NCBI RefSeq assembly: GCF_003258295.1
Contig: NZ_QKYN01000072.1
Location: 33,139 to 97,138 of the forward strand
From: Streptacidiphilus pinicola
GTDB taxonomy: Bacteria; Actinomycetota; Actinomycetes; Streptomycetales; Streptomycetaceae
Direction: 5' to 3'
Length of the DNA: 64,000 nucleotides
Positions 34,879 through 45,095 of the stretch are shown in pieces. Below the pieces are notes generated by a model. The model worked only from the letters and a program-made list of their open reading frames with translations. It was not told the origin of the DNA and did not search any database. Positions within the stretch are counted from its first letter, which is position 1. Each line of letters begins with the position of its first letter. The position numbers were made by a program, and so were the translations under genes.

Positions 34879-34911
34879 CAGCGCTCCTGTGACTGCCGTC
34901 ACAGCGAAGGC

Positions 34912-34938
34912 CGTCACAGGCGGGGCGGCTGTCCCGTC
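34912..34938 (+). promoter_or_regulatory. ECF41-type promoter (CGTCACA-N16-CGTC)
   Basis: CGTCACA (34912-34918) is followed after 16 nt by CGTC (34935-34938). The published ECF41 consensus is TGTCACA-N15/16-CGTC, so only the first base differs. It lies 47 nt upstream of the CMD gene that precedes the ECF41 sigma gene. A further dyad, CTGTGAC (34887-34893)/GTCACAG (34898-34904), lies just upstream. Confidence 0.7.
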
Positions 34939-34985
34939 GGGAGGGTGAGCGCGCCGAACGGGCGCGCACCGCGAGGAGGTACGAC

Positions 34986-35456
34986 ATGACCGCGAACACC
35001 CAGCTCCCCGGCGAGCAGCGCACCGTCTGGACGCGGGTGCTGCCCGAGGCGTTCCAGGCCCTGCTGGCGCTGGAGGAGACCGGCGGCGGCGCGCTCGACC
35101 CGACCCTGCGCGAGCTGATCCGGATGCGCGCCTCGGGCCTGAACGGCTGCGCCTACTGCCTCGACATGCACGCCCACGACGCCATGGCGAACGGCGAGTC
35201 GGTGCAGCGGCTGGTCACCGTCTCCGCCTGGGAGGAGGCCCGGCACCTGTTCACCGAGCGGGAGCAGGCCGCCCTCGCGCTGACCGACGCGGTCACGCGG
35301 CTCGGCGAGCACGGCGTCCCTGACGCCGTGTGGGAGGAGGCCGCGACGCGCTTCGACGAGAAGGAACTCGTCCAGGTGCTGGTCTCGATCGTTACGATCA
35401 ACGCGTGGAACCGGCTCGGAGTCGCGACGCGGCTCCACGTGAAGGCGCGCGGCTGA
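34986..35456 (+). CDS. Carboxymuconolactone decarboxylase (AhpD-like) family protein linked to ECF41 sigma factor
   Basis: The 156-residue protein carries the motif LNGCAYCLDMHAHDAMANGE (CxxC and following His) of the CMD/AhpD fold and ends TINAWNRLGVATRLH. Such proteins can act as alkylhydroperoxidase partners. A strong GAGGAGG ribosome-binding site precedes the ATG. It is followed after 17 nt by an ECF41 sigma gene. CMD, oxidoreductase and epimerase (COE) genes are the known genomic partners and targets of ECF41 sigmas, and a matching promoter lies upstream. It resembles the CMD gene at 1-479. Confidence 0.92.
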   Translation: MTANTQLPGEQRTVWTRVLPEAFQALLALEETGGGALDPTLRELIRMRASGLNGCAYCLDMHAHDAMANGESVQRLVTVSAWEEARHLFTEREQAALALTDAVTRLGEHGVPDAVWEEAATRFDEKELVQVLVSIVTINAWNRLGVATRLHVKARG

Positions 35457-35473
35457 GCCCGGCCGACGCAGCG

Positions 35474-36400
35474 GTGGCCGACGAGGTCTTCCTCGGCCAC
35501 CGCCGGATGCTGCTCGCGCTGGCCTACCGCCTGCTCGGCCAGGTCACCGAGGCCGAGGACGTGGTGCAGGACGCGTGGCTGCGCTGGAGCGCGGCCGACC
35601 GCGGCGGGATCGCCAACCCGGCCGCCTACCTGACCACCGTCACGACCCGGCTGGCGCTGGACCGGCTGCGGTCCGCGGCCGCACGCCGCGAGGTGTATGT
35701 CGGCCCGTGGCTGCCCGAGCCGCTGCCCACCGCCGATCCGGCCTCCGATCCCGCCGACCCGGCCGACAGCCTGGTGCTGCGCGAGACCGCGTCCATGGGC
35801 ATGCTGCTGCTCCTGGACCGGCTGTCGCCGGCGGAGCGCGCCGTCTTCGTGCTGCGCGAGGCCTTCGGCCTGCCGTACCCGGAGATCGCGGAGATCCTGG
35901 ACCGGACCGAGGACTCCTGCCGCCAGCTGCTCAGCCGCGCCCGCCGCCACGTGGCCGCCGGGCGGGGCGCGACGATCGTGACGACAGCCGAGGCCAGACC
36001 GCTCGTCGACGCCTTCCTCGCCGCCGCCCGCGGCGGCGACCTGGGCCGGCTGCGTGCGCTGCTGCGCGAGGACGTCGTCGTCACCTCGGACGGCAACGGC
36101 GCGGCCCGGGCCGGACGCCACCCGATCCACGGCGCGGAGAAGGCGGCCCGGCTCTTCGCCAAGGTCTTCGAGCGGTTCTACACCGGCCGGGCGGAGATCG
36201 CCTTCGCCTGGTACAACAGCGCACCGGCGCTGGTCATCCAAGCGCCGGTGCATCTGGTGGTCTACGTCTTCGGCTGTGACGCCGAGGGCCGGATCGCCGA
36301 GGTCTACTGCGTGCTCAACCCCGACAAGCTGCGGCACGTCGGGGTCGGTGGACCAGCAGCCCCTGGTGCGGCGCGGGGTTCACGTTCCCGCTCCAGTTGA
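35474..36400 (+). CDS. ECF41-family RNA polymerase sigma factor (SigJ-like)
   Basis: This 308-residue sigma factor has region 2 (MLLALAYRLLGQVTEAEDVVQDAWLRW) and region 4 (LSPAERAVFVLREAFGLPYPEIAEIL). A C-terminal SnoaL-like domain of about 110 residues follows, with the family motif NPDKL (VLNPDKLRHV) and a variant DGNGA of the DGGGK motif. In ECF41 the C-terminal domain replaces an anti-sigma factor and tunes activity. The GTG at 35474 is the best start after the CMD stop, though no clear ribosome-binding site is seen, so coupling to the CMD gene is likely. The last 18 residues are Gly/Arg/Ser-rich. Confidence 0.9.
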   Translation: MADEVFLGHRRMLLALAYRLLGQVTEAEDVVQDAWLRWSAADRGGIANPAAYLTTVTTRLALDRLRSAAARREVYVGPWLPEPLPTADPASDPADPADSLVLRETASMGMLLLLDRLSPAERAVFVLREAFGLPYPEIAEILDRTEDSCRQLLSRARRHVAAGRGATIVTTAEARPLVDAFLAAARGGDLGRLRALLREDVVVTSDGNGAARAGRHPIHGAEKAARLFAKVFERFYTGRAEIAFAWYNSAPALVIQAPVHLVVYVFGCDAEGRIAEVYCVLNPDKLRHVGVGGPAAPGAARGSRSRSS

Positions 36401-36490
36401 GGATCTCCAGCTGGTCCTGGACAGCGCACGTCGCTCCGCCGGACGCGGCCCGGCGCGGTATATCGGAGCGGTCCGGGGCCCGGCGGCGGA

Positions 36491-36496
36491 TATTGT
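36491..36496 (+). promoter_or_regulatory. -10 hexamer TATTGT of a probably leaderless gltX promoter
   Basis: TATTGT ends 6 nt before the gltX ATG at 36503, and no Shine-Dalgarno sequence is present. Transcription should therefore start at or next to the start codon. No -35 match is evident. Confidence 0.4.
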
Positions 36497-36502
36497 TGCC
36501 CC

Positions 36503-37912
36503 ATGTCTGCAGCTACCCCGGTACGTGTCCGCTTCGCCCCCTCGCCCACCGGCATGTTCCACGTCGGCGGCGCCCGCTCCGCGCTGTACAACTGGGCCGT
36601 GGCGCGACAGTCCGGCGGTGTCTTCGTGCTGCGCGTCGAGGACACCGACGCGGCGCGCAACAAGCCCGAGTGGACCGACGGCATCATCAACGCGCTCGCC
36701 GCGATCGGCATCCACCAGGACGACCCGACCTTCGAGGGTCCGTACTTCCAGTCGCACAACGCCGAGCGCCACCGCGAGGCCGCGGCGCAGCTCCGCGCCT
36801 CGGGCCACGCCTACTACTGCGACTGCACCCGCGAGCAGCTGACCGCCCGCACCGGCTCCGAGCACCTCGGCTACGACGGGTTCTGCCGCGACCGCGGCCT
36901 TACGTACGCCGAGGGCCGCGCGCTGCGCTTCCGCACGCCGGACGAGGGCGAGACCGTCGTCAAGGACGTGGTCCGCGGCGACACCGTCTTCCCGAACAAG
37001 GCCATTGAGGACTTCGTCATCGCCCGCGGCGACGGCTCCGCCGTCTTCCTGCTGGCCAATGTCGTCGACGACCTGGACGAGAAGATCACCGAGGTGATCC
37101 GCGGCGAGGAGCACCTGTCCAACACCCCCAAGCAGCAGCTGCTCTGGGAGGCGCTGGGCGCGACCCCGCCGGTCTGGGCGCACCTCTCGGTGATCGTCAA
37201 CGAGAAGCGGCAGAAGCTCTCCAAGCGCCGCGACAAGGTCGCGCTGGAGGACTACCTGGCCGAGGGCTTCCTGCCCGAGGCCATGGTCAACTACCTGATG
37301 CTGCTGGGCTGGGCCCCGGGCGAGGACGAGGAGATCCTCCCCTTCGAGGAGCTCGTGCGCCGCTTCCGGATCGAGGACGTCAACACCTCGCCGGCCTTCT
37401 TCGACATCAAGAAGCTGACGGCGTTCAACGGCGAGTACATCCGCGCCCTCTCGCCCGAGCAGTTCCTCGCCGCGTGCGCGCCGTACCTGACGGCGCCCTA
37501 CGCCAACTGGACCCCGGAGCAGTTCGACCAGGCGCTCTTCGAGACGGTCGCGCCGCTGGCGCAGACCCGCCTCGCGGTGCTGTCGGAGATCACCGCCAAC
37601 GTCGACTTCCTCTTCCTGGACCAGCCGGTCGAGGACGAGGCGTCCTGGTCCAAGGCGATGAAGCCGGGCGCGGACGCGATCCTGCGCGACGCGCGCAGCG
37701 CGTACGAGACCGCGGAGTGGGCGGCGGAGCCTCTGAAGGAGACCCTGCTGGCCATCGGCGAGCAGCACGGCCTCAAGCTGGGCAAGGCCCAGGCCCCGGT
37801 CCGCGTCGCCGTCACCGGCCGCACGGTCGGCCTCCCCCTCTTCGAGTCCCTCGAGGCGCTGGGCCGCGACCGCGTCCTGGCGCGTCTCGACGCGGCGATC
37901 GCGAAGCTGTAG
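36503..37912 (+). CDS. gltX: Glutamyl-tRNA synthetase
   Basis: The 469-residue class I synthetase has [19 protein letters not shown] (HIGH motif variant HVGG, about 13-31) and [15 protein letters not shown] Cys pair lies in the zinc-like region ([10 protein letters not shown], with a later Cys in YDGFCRDRG). The KLSKR signature is at about 238-242, followed by an anticodon-binding helical domain. It charges tRNA-Glu and, in organisms using GatCAB, tRNA-Gln. The HVGG region differs from the PSPTGNPHVGL form I recall for the main S. coelicolor enzyme, so this may be a second copy. It follows the ECF41 gene but has its own leaderless-type promoter. A full repeat element follows. Confidence 0.93.
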   Translation: MSAATPVRVRFAPSPTGMFHVGGARSALYNWAVARQSGGVFVLRVEDTDAARNKPEWTDGIINALAAIGIHQDDPTFEGPYFQSHNAERHREAAAQLRASGHAYYCDCTREQLTARTGSEHLGYDGFCRDRGLTYAEGRALRFRTPDEGETVVKDVVRGDTVFPNKAIEDFVIARGDGSAVFLLANVVDDLDEKITEVIRGEEHLSNTPKQQLLWEALGATPPVWAHLSVIVNEKRQKLSKRRDKVALEDYLAEGFLPEAMVNYLMLLGWAPGEDEEILPFEELVRRFRIEDVNTSPAFFDIKKLTAFNGEYIRALSPEQFLAACAPYLTAPYANWTPEQFDQALFETVAPLAQTRLAVLSEITANVDFLFLDQPVEDEASWSKAMKPGADAILRDARSAYETAEWAAEPLKETLLAIGEQHGLKLGKAQAPVRVAVTGRTVGLPLFESLEALGRDRVLARLDAAIAKL

Positions 37913-37926
37913 CAGCTTCGCAAGGG

Positions 37927-38063
37927 GCAGTTGCACTACCTAGGGGCGCGGGGAACTGCGCGACAAGCCACCCACGTTCGGATGGTCCTCACCGAACAGG
38001 GCTATCCGCAGGGGTTGGCTTCTCGCGCAGTTCCCCGCGCCCCTGGACAGATAGTGCAACAGC
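37927..38063. repeat. Full-length repeat element with outer and inner inverted arms, overlapping a gene end
   Basis: The outer arms are GTTGCACTA (37930-37938) and TAGTGCAAC (38052-38060). The inner 22-bp arms are 37942-37963 and 38023-38044, starting AGGGGCGCGGGG. The unit is homologous to 15118-15222, including the internal CAAGCCACC. Its right half encodes the last 24 residues and stop of the phosphotriesterase-family gene, unlike the other copies, which lie in noncoding spacers. Confidence 0.85.
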
Positions 38064-38951
38064 CCTCGCGGGGTTGGTGATCGCGATGGCCGCCTCGGCC
38101 CCCGCTCCGAACTCGCGTCGCAGGCGGGGCCACAACACTCGCGGGAGATACGGCGCGCCGGGGCCCTCGCCCGTCGTCGCGCGCGCGGAGGCCACCACGG
38201 TGTCGCCACCGATCAGCAGTTGGTTCAGGTGTCCCGCGTCGATCAACGACGCCAGCGCGTCGAAGAGGCGCCAGTCCGTGGCGTGATGGGCACGTGAAGG
38301 GCCCTCGAAGCCCAGGAAACAGCCGGTGGCGGCGAGTTCGCGCAGGGCGCGATCGTCGGGGAACCGGTTCAGATGGCCGAGGATCACCGACGTCGGCGCC
38401 ACGCCCAGCTCGTCGCAGAGCAAGTCCGCCACCTCCAGCCCCGCGGTGCCGTGCTCCAGATGGACGCCGACGGTCGCGCCCGTCGCATGGTGAGCCTCCG
38501 CCGCCGCGGCCATGGTCCAGCGGGCGTGGGTGTCGAGCCCGTGATACGTGCCCGCCACCTTGACCATCCCAGCCCGGACGCCGGGGACGATCCCCTCGGT
38601 GAGCTCCCGGACGAACAGCTCGGCGAGCCGGGGCCCCGCGACCGACTCCACCACGCCGTCGGCGTAGTGCCGAGCCTGGTGCAGCCCCGTCGCGGCGACG
38701 ACGTGCGCTCCCGACTCCCGTGACAGTCGCGGCAGTTCCGCCGCGCCCCGGCCCAGCCCGTACGGGGTCCACTGGACCAGTGTCCCGCCGCCGAGGCGGG
38801 CGAACTCCGCGAGCTCCAGGCCCGCCGCGGTCGCGTCGTCCTGTTCCTCACCCGGCAGCCGCACCGAGCGGAAGAACAGGTGGTCATGCGCGTCGACGCG
38901 CCCCAACTGCCCTGCGGCCACGTCCCCCAGCACCGTCCGAACAACCGTCAT
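37989..38951 (-). CDS. Phosphotriesterase-family metal-dependent hydrolase with repeat-derived C-terminus
   Basis: This 320-residue amidohydrolase-superfamily protein has H22-x-H24 (VDAHDHL), the bridging lysine K131 (MVKVAG), H164 (GVHLEHG), H193 (LGHLNR) and D250 (GGDTV). That is the full metal-ligand set of the PTE/PHP group. The fold hydrolyses phosphoesters, lactones or related bonds; the substrate is unknown. The family's usual end is reached at ITNPARA (residue 297). The remaining 24 residues (QGRGELREKP...) come entirely from the repeat element at 37927-38063, which also supplies the stop codon. It converges on gltX. Confidence 0.85.
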   Translation of the reverse strand: MTVVRTVLGDVAAGQLGRVDAHDHLFFRSVRLPGEEQDDATAAGLELAEFARLGGGTLVQWTPYGLGRGAAELPRLSRESGAHVVAATGLHQARHYADGVVESVAGPRLAELFVRELTEGIVPGVRAGMVKVAGTYHGLDTHARWTMAAAAEAHHATGATVGVHLEHGTAGLEVADLLCDELGVAPTSVILGHLNRFPDDRALRELAATGCFLGFEGPSRAHHATDWRLFDALASLIDAGHLNQLLIGGDTVVASARATTGEGPGAPYLPRVLWPRLRREFGAGAEAAIAITNPARAVALSVQGRGELREKPTPADSPVR

Positions 38952-39040
38952 GATCCGGACCCTAGCTCAATCCGCCGACGAGAGCTGTCGGACGATATGA
39001 CTACTTCCGGGCCGGGATGACCGTTTTTCCGGCGGGGTAG

Positions 39041-41354
<2,314 letters not shown>

Positions 41355-41365
41355 CAAGAGGGCGC

Positions 41366-42169
41366 TCAGCCCAGGACGACCCTGGTGATCGCCACCACGC
41401 CGACCGCGACGATCACGCCGCGCAGGACCGGCGGCGGCAGACGGCGCCCGACCAGGGCGCCGAGCTGTCCGCCCACCACCGAGCCGGCGGCGATCAGCAG
41501 CGCCGCGCGCCAGTCGATCGGGCCGTCGATAAGGAAGAACACCGCCGCGATCCCGTTGACCGCGAGCGCCAGCACGTTCTTGACCGCGTTGATCCGCTGC
41601 AGTGGCAGTTCCAGCAGCACGCCCATCAGTCCGAGCAGCAGCACCCCCTGGGCGGCACCGAAGTAACCGCCGTAGATGCCACAGAGGTAGACGCCGACCA
41701 GCAGCGCGAAGCCGCCGTTCGCCGGCCTCGGGCGGGTCTCGGCGCGGGCGGCGAGACGCTTGGCCAGCAGCGGCTGGGCCAGCACCAGGACCAGGGCGCC
41801 CGCGATCAGCACCGGCACGGCCGCCTCGAAGGCCTTGGCGGGCAGCGCGAGCAGCAGCACCGCCCCGGTGAGCCCGCCCGCGAGGGCCGCCACGCCCAGT
41901 CGCCGCAGCAGCGGCGCCAACCCGTCCAGCTCCCGCCGGTACCCCAGCACGCCGCTGACCGAGCCCGGCACCAGCCCCAGCGTGTTGGACACGTTCGCGG
42001 TGACCGGCGGCAGCCCCGCCGCCAGCAGCACCGGGAACGTGATCAACGTCCCCGAGCCGACGACGGTGTTGATCAGCCCCGCCCCGACGCCCGCCAGCGC
42101 GACCCCCGCCTGGGTCCAGCCGGACGCTCCGGCCAGCCCGGCGGCTGTCGTCATGACAGCTCCGCTCAT
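41366..42169 (-). CDS. TSUP (TauE/SafE) family sulfite/organic anion exporter
   Basis: The 267-residue membrane protein has about eight helices arranged as two related halves. The first half contains AGLINTVVGSGTLITFPVLLAAG and the second has GGYFGAAQGVLLLGLMGVLL with QRINAVKNVLALAVN, all hallmarks of TauE/SafE proteins. The family moves sulfite, sulfonates or other small anions. The ATG at 42169 follows AAGGGGTG; an in-frame ATG at 42154 is less well placed. It diverges from a secreted protease gene and converges on geoA. Confidence 0.9.
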   Translation of the reverse strand: MSGAVMTTAAGLAGASGWTQAGVALAGVGAGLINTVVGSGTLITFPVLLAAGLPPVTANVSNTLGLVPGSVSGVLGYRRELDGLAPLLRRLGVAALAGGLTGAVLLLALPAKAFEAAVPVLIAGALVLVLAQPLLAKRLAARAETRPRPANGGFALLVGVYLCGIYGGYFGAAQGVLLLGLMGVLLELPLQRINAVKNVLALAVNGIAAVFFLIDGPIDWRAALLIAAGSVVGGQLGALVGRRLPPPVLRGVIVAVGVVAITRVVLG

Positions 42170-42316
42170 TCCACACCCCTTGCTTCGGCGATCCGGTCCG
42201 CACAGGCGGTACCGGTCGCGGTTCGTGAACCGAGCTTCTCATCCAGCTCCCATGTAGCTCCCACCGATGTCTCAGCCCGGCGGGGAAGTCTCGATATGCG
42301 AAACGGGAGGAAGGGG

Positions 42317-43306
42317 ATGCGGATGGACACGGCCGCACGAAAGGTCGCCACGCTGGTCGCCACGGGCCTGCTGGTCAGCGGCACCGGCGTGGGCGTCGCC
42401 ACGGCCTGGGCCACCACCCCGCGCACCGCGTCGGCGCACGCCGCGACGACCCCGAGCGCGACCGCCTCGGCCACGGCCAAGGCCGGTGCGACGCCCTCCG
42501 CGCACGCGAGCGCCACCGCGACCACCTCGGCGTCGGCCTCAGCCACGGCTTCGGCTTCGGCGTCCTCCTCCCCCTCCGCCTCGCCGTCGCCCACCGCCGC
42601 CACGGCCTCCGCCTCGGGCGGGAAACCGCCGGTGACGACGACCGGGCAGTCGCAGGTGCTCGAGGCGTCCCAGCAGAGCACCAAGGTCGGCGCGATCTTC
42701 TCCTCGTCCTCGATCACCCCCGGCAACCACCACTGCACCGCGAGCGTCGTGGACAGCCCCGCGGGCGACCTGATCGTCACCGCCGCGCACTGCCTGAGCG
42801 CCGGCCAGACCGGCGCGGTCTTCGTCCCCGGCTACCGCGACGGCAGCGCACCGGACGGGGTCTGGGCCATCTCCCAGGTCGTCGAGAACTCCGCCTGGAC
42901 CGGCGACGGCGACGAGGACGACGACGTGGCCTTCGGCGTGGTCGCCGCGCAGAGCGGACGCAGCCTGGAGTCCGCCGTGGGCGGCGGCTACACCCTCTCC
43001 ACCTCCGGCACCACCACGGCGACCGTCCAGATGACCGGCTACCCCTCGGCGACCGACGAGCCGATCACCTGCACCGGCGACGCCGCGGCCTACTCGTCGA
43101 CCCAACTCGTGATCGACTGCACCGCGTTCACCGGCGGCACCAGCGGCACGGCGTGGATCGCGGGCTACGACTCCGACGCGGACGCGGGCAGCATCATCGG
43201 CGTGATCGGCGGCTACCAGCAGGGTGGCGACACCGCGGACACCTCCTACAGCATCGTCTTCGGCTCCGACACCCAGGCGCTGTACGAGCAGGCCGTGTCT
43301 CAGTAG
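42317..43306 (+). CDS. Secreted trypsin-like serine protease
   Basis: The 329-residue protein has a signal sequence (about 1-31) and a long Ala/Thr/Ser low-complexity region (about 40-110) probably spanning the cell wall. A chymotrypsin-fold domain follows, with the triad H158 (TAAHC), D203 (EDDDVAFG) and S276 (GTSGTAW). The ATG at 42317 has GGAGG six nt upstream, so it is preferred over the ATG at 42296. The substrate is unknown; the S1 group with GTSG rather than GDSGG is common among actinobacterial exported proteases. It diverges from the TSUP gene and is followed after 9 nt by a Cys-rich protein gene. Confidence 0.87.
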   Translation: MRMDTAARKVATLVATGLLVSGTGVGVATAWATTPRTASAHAATTPSATASATAKAGATPSAHASATATTSASASATASASASSSPSASPSPTAATASASGGKPPVTTTGQSQVLEASQQSTKVGAIFSSSSITPGNHHCTASVVDSPAGDLIVTAAHCLSAGQTGAVFVPGYRDGSAPDGVWAISQVVENSAWTGDGDEDDDVAFGVVAAQSGRSLESAVGGGYTLSTSGTTTATVQMTGYPSATDEPITCTGDAAAYSSTQLVIDCTAFTGGTSGTAWIAGYDSDADAGSIIGVIGGYQQGGDTADTSYSIVFGSDTQALYEQAVSQ

Positions 43307-43315
43307 GTTCGGCCC

Positions 43316-43867
43316 GTGCGATTCGACGCCGTACCCGAACCCGCCACGGTCGCCGCGCGGCCGCACGACCCGCGCGGCTATCCCGTTCCGGCGATCACGC
43401 CGTACGAGGAGGGCGAACCGCGGTTCGCACTGACCGACTACGAGAAGAGCGCGGCGTGCGCGCGTGAGCGCCTGTGCTCGGTCTGCGGGACGCACATGCG
43501 CACCGACGGGCCGGTGTGGCGGGTCGTCGGAGCCGCCGAGGCGGAGGCGATCGGGGCGGCGCTGGCCGAGGGCAGGCCCTACCGGAACCTCGCGCCGACC
43601 TGGGAGGGCCCCGGGCACCGGGCCTGCATGCTGTACGCGTCCATGGTCTGCCCCTACCTCGCCCGGCAGCAGGCGCGCCGCCGGGTGCTCGACCGGGGCA
43701 CCGCCCGCGGGGCCACCGGCGCCGTGGTCGGGTTCACCGACTTCGAGTACGCGGTCACGGACTCCCAGGTCCTCTTCCGGTTCCTCGGTGTCGTCGAGTT
43801 CCTGCCCCACGACGACGCCGCGACCGCGCATCTGGCCACGCTGGAACGGGAGATCGCTCAGCGGTAG
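43316..43867 (+). CDS. Conserved hypothetical protein with Cys/His cluster
   Basis: I do not recognise a named family for this 183-residue protein. It is soluble, with a possible zinc site formed by CARERLCSVCG (about 47-57) and HRACMLYASMVCPYL (about 101-115). That would provide C-x2-C plus His/Cys pairs, in the manner of a treble-clef or zinc-ribbon. A second conserved-looking segment is VVGFTDFEYAV. The GTG at 43316 follows the protease stop by 9 nt, so the two may be co-transcribed. Its end overlaps the convergent lipoprotein gene by 10 nt. Confidence 0.7.
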   Translation: MRFDAVPEPATVAARPHDPRGYPVPAITPYEEGEPRFALTDYEKSAACARERLCSVCGTHMRTDGPVWRVVGAAEAEAIGAALAEGRPYRNLAPTWEGPGHRACMLYASMVCPYLARQQARRRVLDRGTARGATGAVVGFTDFEYAVTDSQVLFRFLGVVEFLPHDDAATAHLATLEREIAQR

Positions 43868-44937
43868 GCCGGCAGGCCCGCCACGGAGGAGATCTGCCTG
43901 GGCGCGGCGGAGCCGTCGATCGGGAGGACCGCGACGCCGTCGGGCGTGCGCACCGCGACCGTGCGCCCGTCCGGGGAGACCGCGGGCTCGGTGTAGTCGG
44001 TGGTCGCGTGGGGCGTGATGTCGACGTAGCTCACCGAGCCGCTGCCGGCGTGCTCGACGAAGACGTGGTCGTGCCCGCCGACAGAGCGGACGAAGACGAT
44101 GCCGGCGTCCTGGTCGGCGGGGTTCAGGGCCGGCTCGGAGCCGTTGGTGAGGGCCTCGCCCTGCTGCCGCAGGTAGTCGTCGCGGATGTAGACCTCGCCG
44201 TTGTCGGTGTTCTCGTACACCGTGGTCCCGTGCGTGCCGCCACCGTTGACCCAGGTGTTGCCGCTCTGCGGGAGCCCGGGGCCGGTGCAGCACATCTGCC
44301 CCAGCCCCAGCAGGGCCGGGGTGCCCCCGGCCGCCGGCACCTCCATCAGACGGGCTCCGGAACCGCTGCCCGCGACGAAGAAGATCCGGTCGACGGGCTT
44401 GTTGCTGTAGCCGGGGTCGTTCCTGATGTCCTGCCAGGCCGGGTGGGACCAGGTCTGGCCGCCGGGGTTGTGCGCGAGGACGACGCGGCCGCTGCCGTCG
44501 GCGTTGGCGGTGTCGAGGTTGCCGTCGCCGTCGATGAAGGCGGCTCTTCGGCCGTCCGCGGACCAGGCCAGGTCGCGCACGACGACGCCGAAGTCGACGA
44601 CGGTGCCGTTCATGACGACCTTGCTGGTGCCGTTGCTGATGGTCAGCATGGTCCCGCCGGTGCCGTTGAAGGAGACCGGCGCACCGCTCCCGCCGCCGGA
44701 CGAACCGCCGGACGTGCCGCCCGAACCGGAGCCGCCGCCGGTGCTCCCGCCCGTCCCGCCGGACGGCGACTGGGTCGGGGTCGGCGTGCCGGATCCGGCC
44801 GGTGTGGACGTCGACGCCGACGGGGTGCCGTGCCCGGCGGCGGGGCTCGGCGACGCGCCGCAGGCGGTGAGCAGGCCGCTCGTGGTGACGGCGGCGACAA
44901 CGGCTATGGCGGCAAGTGAGGTTCGGCGAGCACGCAT
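43858..44937 (-). CDS. Lipoprotein with TolB/WD40-like beta-propeller repeats
   Basis: The 359-residue protein has a lipoprotein signal with lipobox LLTAC (acylated Cys at C26). A Gly/Ser/Thr/Pro-rich tether runs to about residue 90. A propeller-type domain follows, with repeated blade motifs (LAWSADGRRAAFIDGDGNL, HPAWQD, EPAVSPDGRTVAVRT). Such propellers bind ligands or proteins at the outer face of the membrane; no enzyme function is implied. The ATG at 44937 is preceded by GGGGGAACC. A GAGGGTGC/GCACCCTC dyad (44996-45003 and 45026-45033) lies upstream. Confidence 0.82.
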   Translation of the reverse strand: MRARRTSLAAIAVVAAVTTSGLLTACGASPSPAAGHGTPSASTSTPAGSGTPTPTQSPSGGTGGSTGGGSGSGGTSGGSSGGGSGAPVSFNGTGGTMLTISNGTSKVVMNGTVVDFGVVVRDLAWSADGRRAAFIDGDGNLDTANADGSGRVVLAHNPGGQTWSHPAWQDIRNDPGYSNKPVDRIFFVAGSGSGARLMEVPAAGGTPALLGLGQMCCTGPGLPQSGNTWVNGGGTHGTTVYENTDNGEVYIRDDYLRQQGEALTNGSEPALNPADQDAGIVFVRSVGGHDHVFVEHAGSGSVSYVDITPHATTDYTEPAVSPDGRTVAVRTPDGVAVLPIDGSAAPRQISSVAGLPAYR

Positions 44938-45095
44938 GGTGGTTCCCCCGGGGCGGTCGGTCTCGCGTTCGTCGAGACTTCGCGGCTGTTGACCAGAGGG
45001 TGCCCCGCGTCCGTCCTGGATCGGTGCACCCTCCGTCACAGCCCCGTAACAGGCGGCCTGCCGCCACGCCTGCCGATCAGCTCCCGCAACTCACG

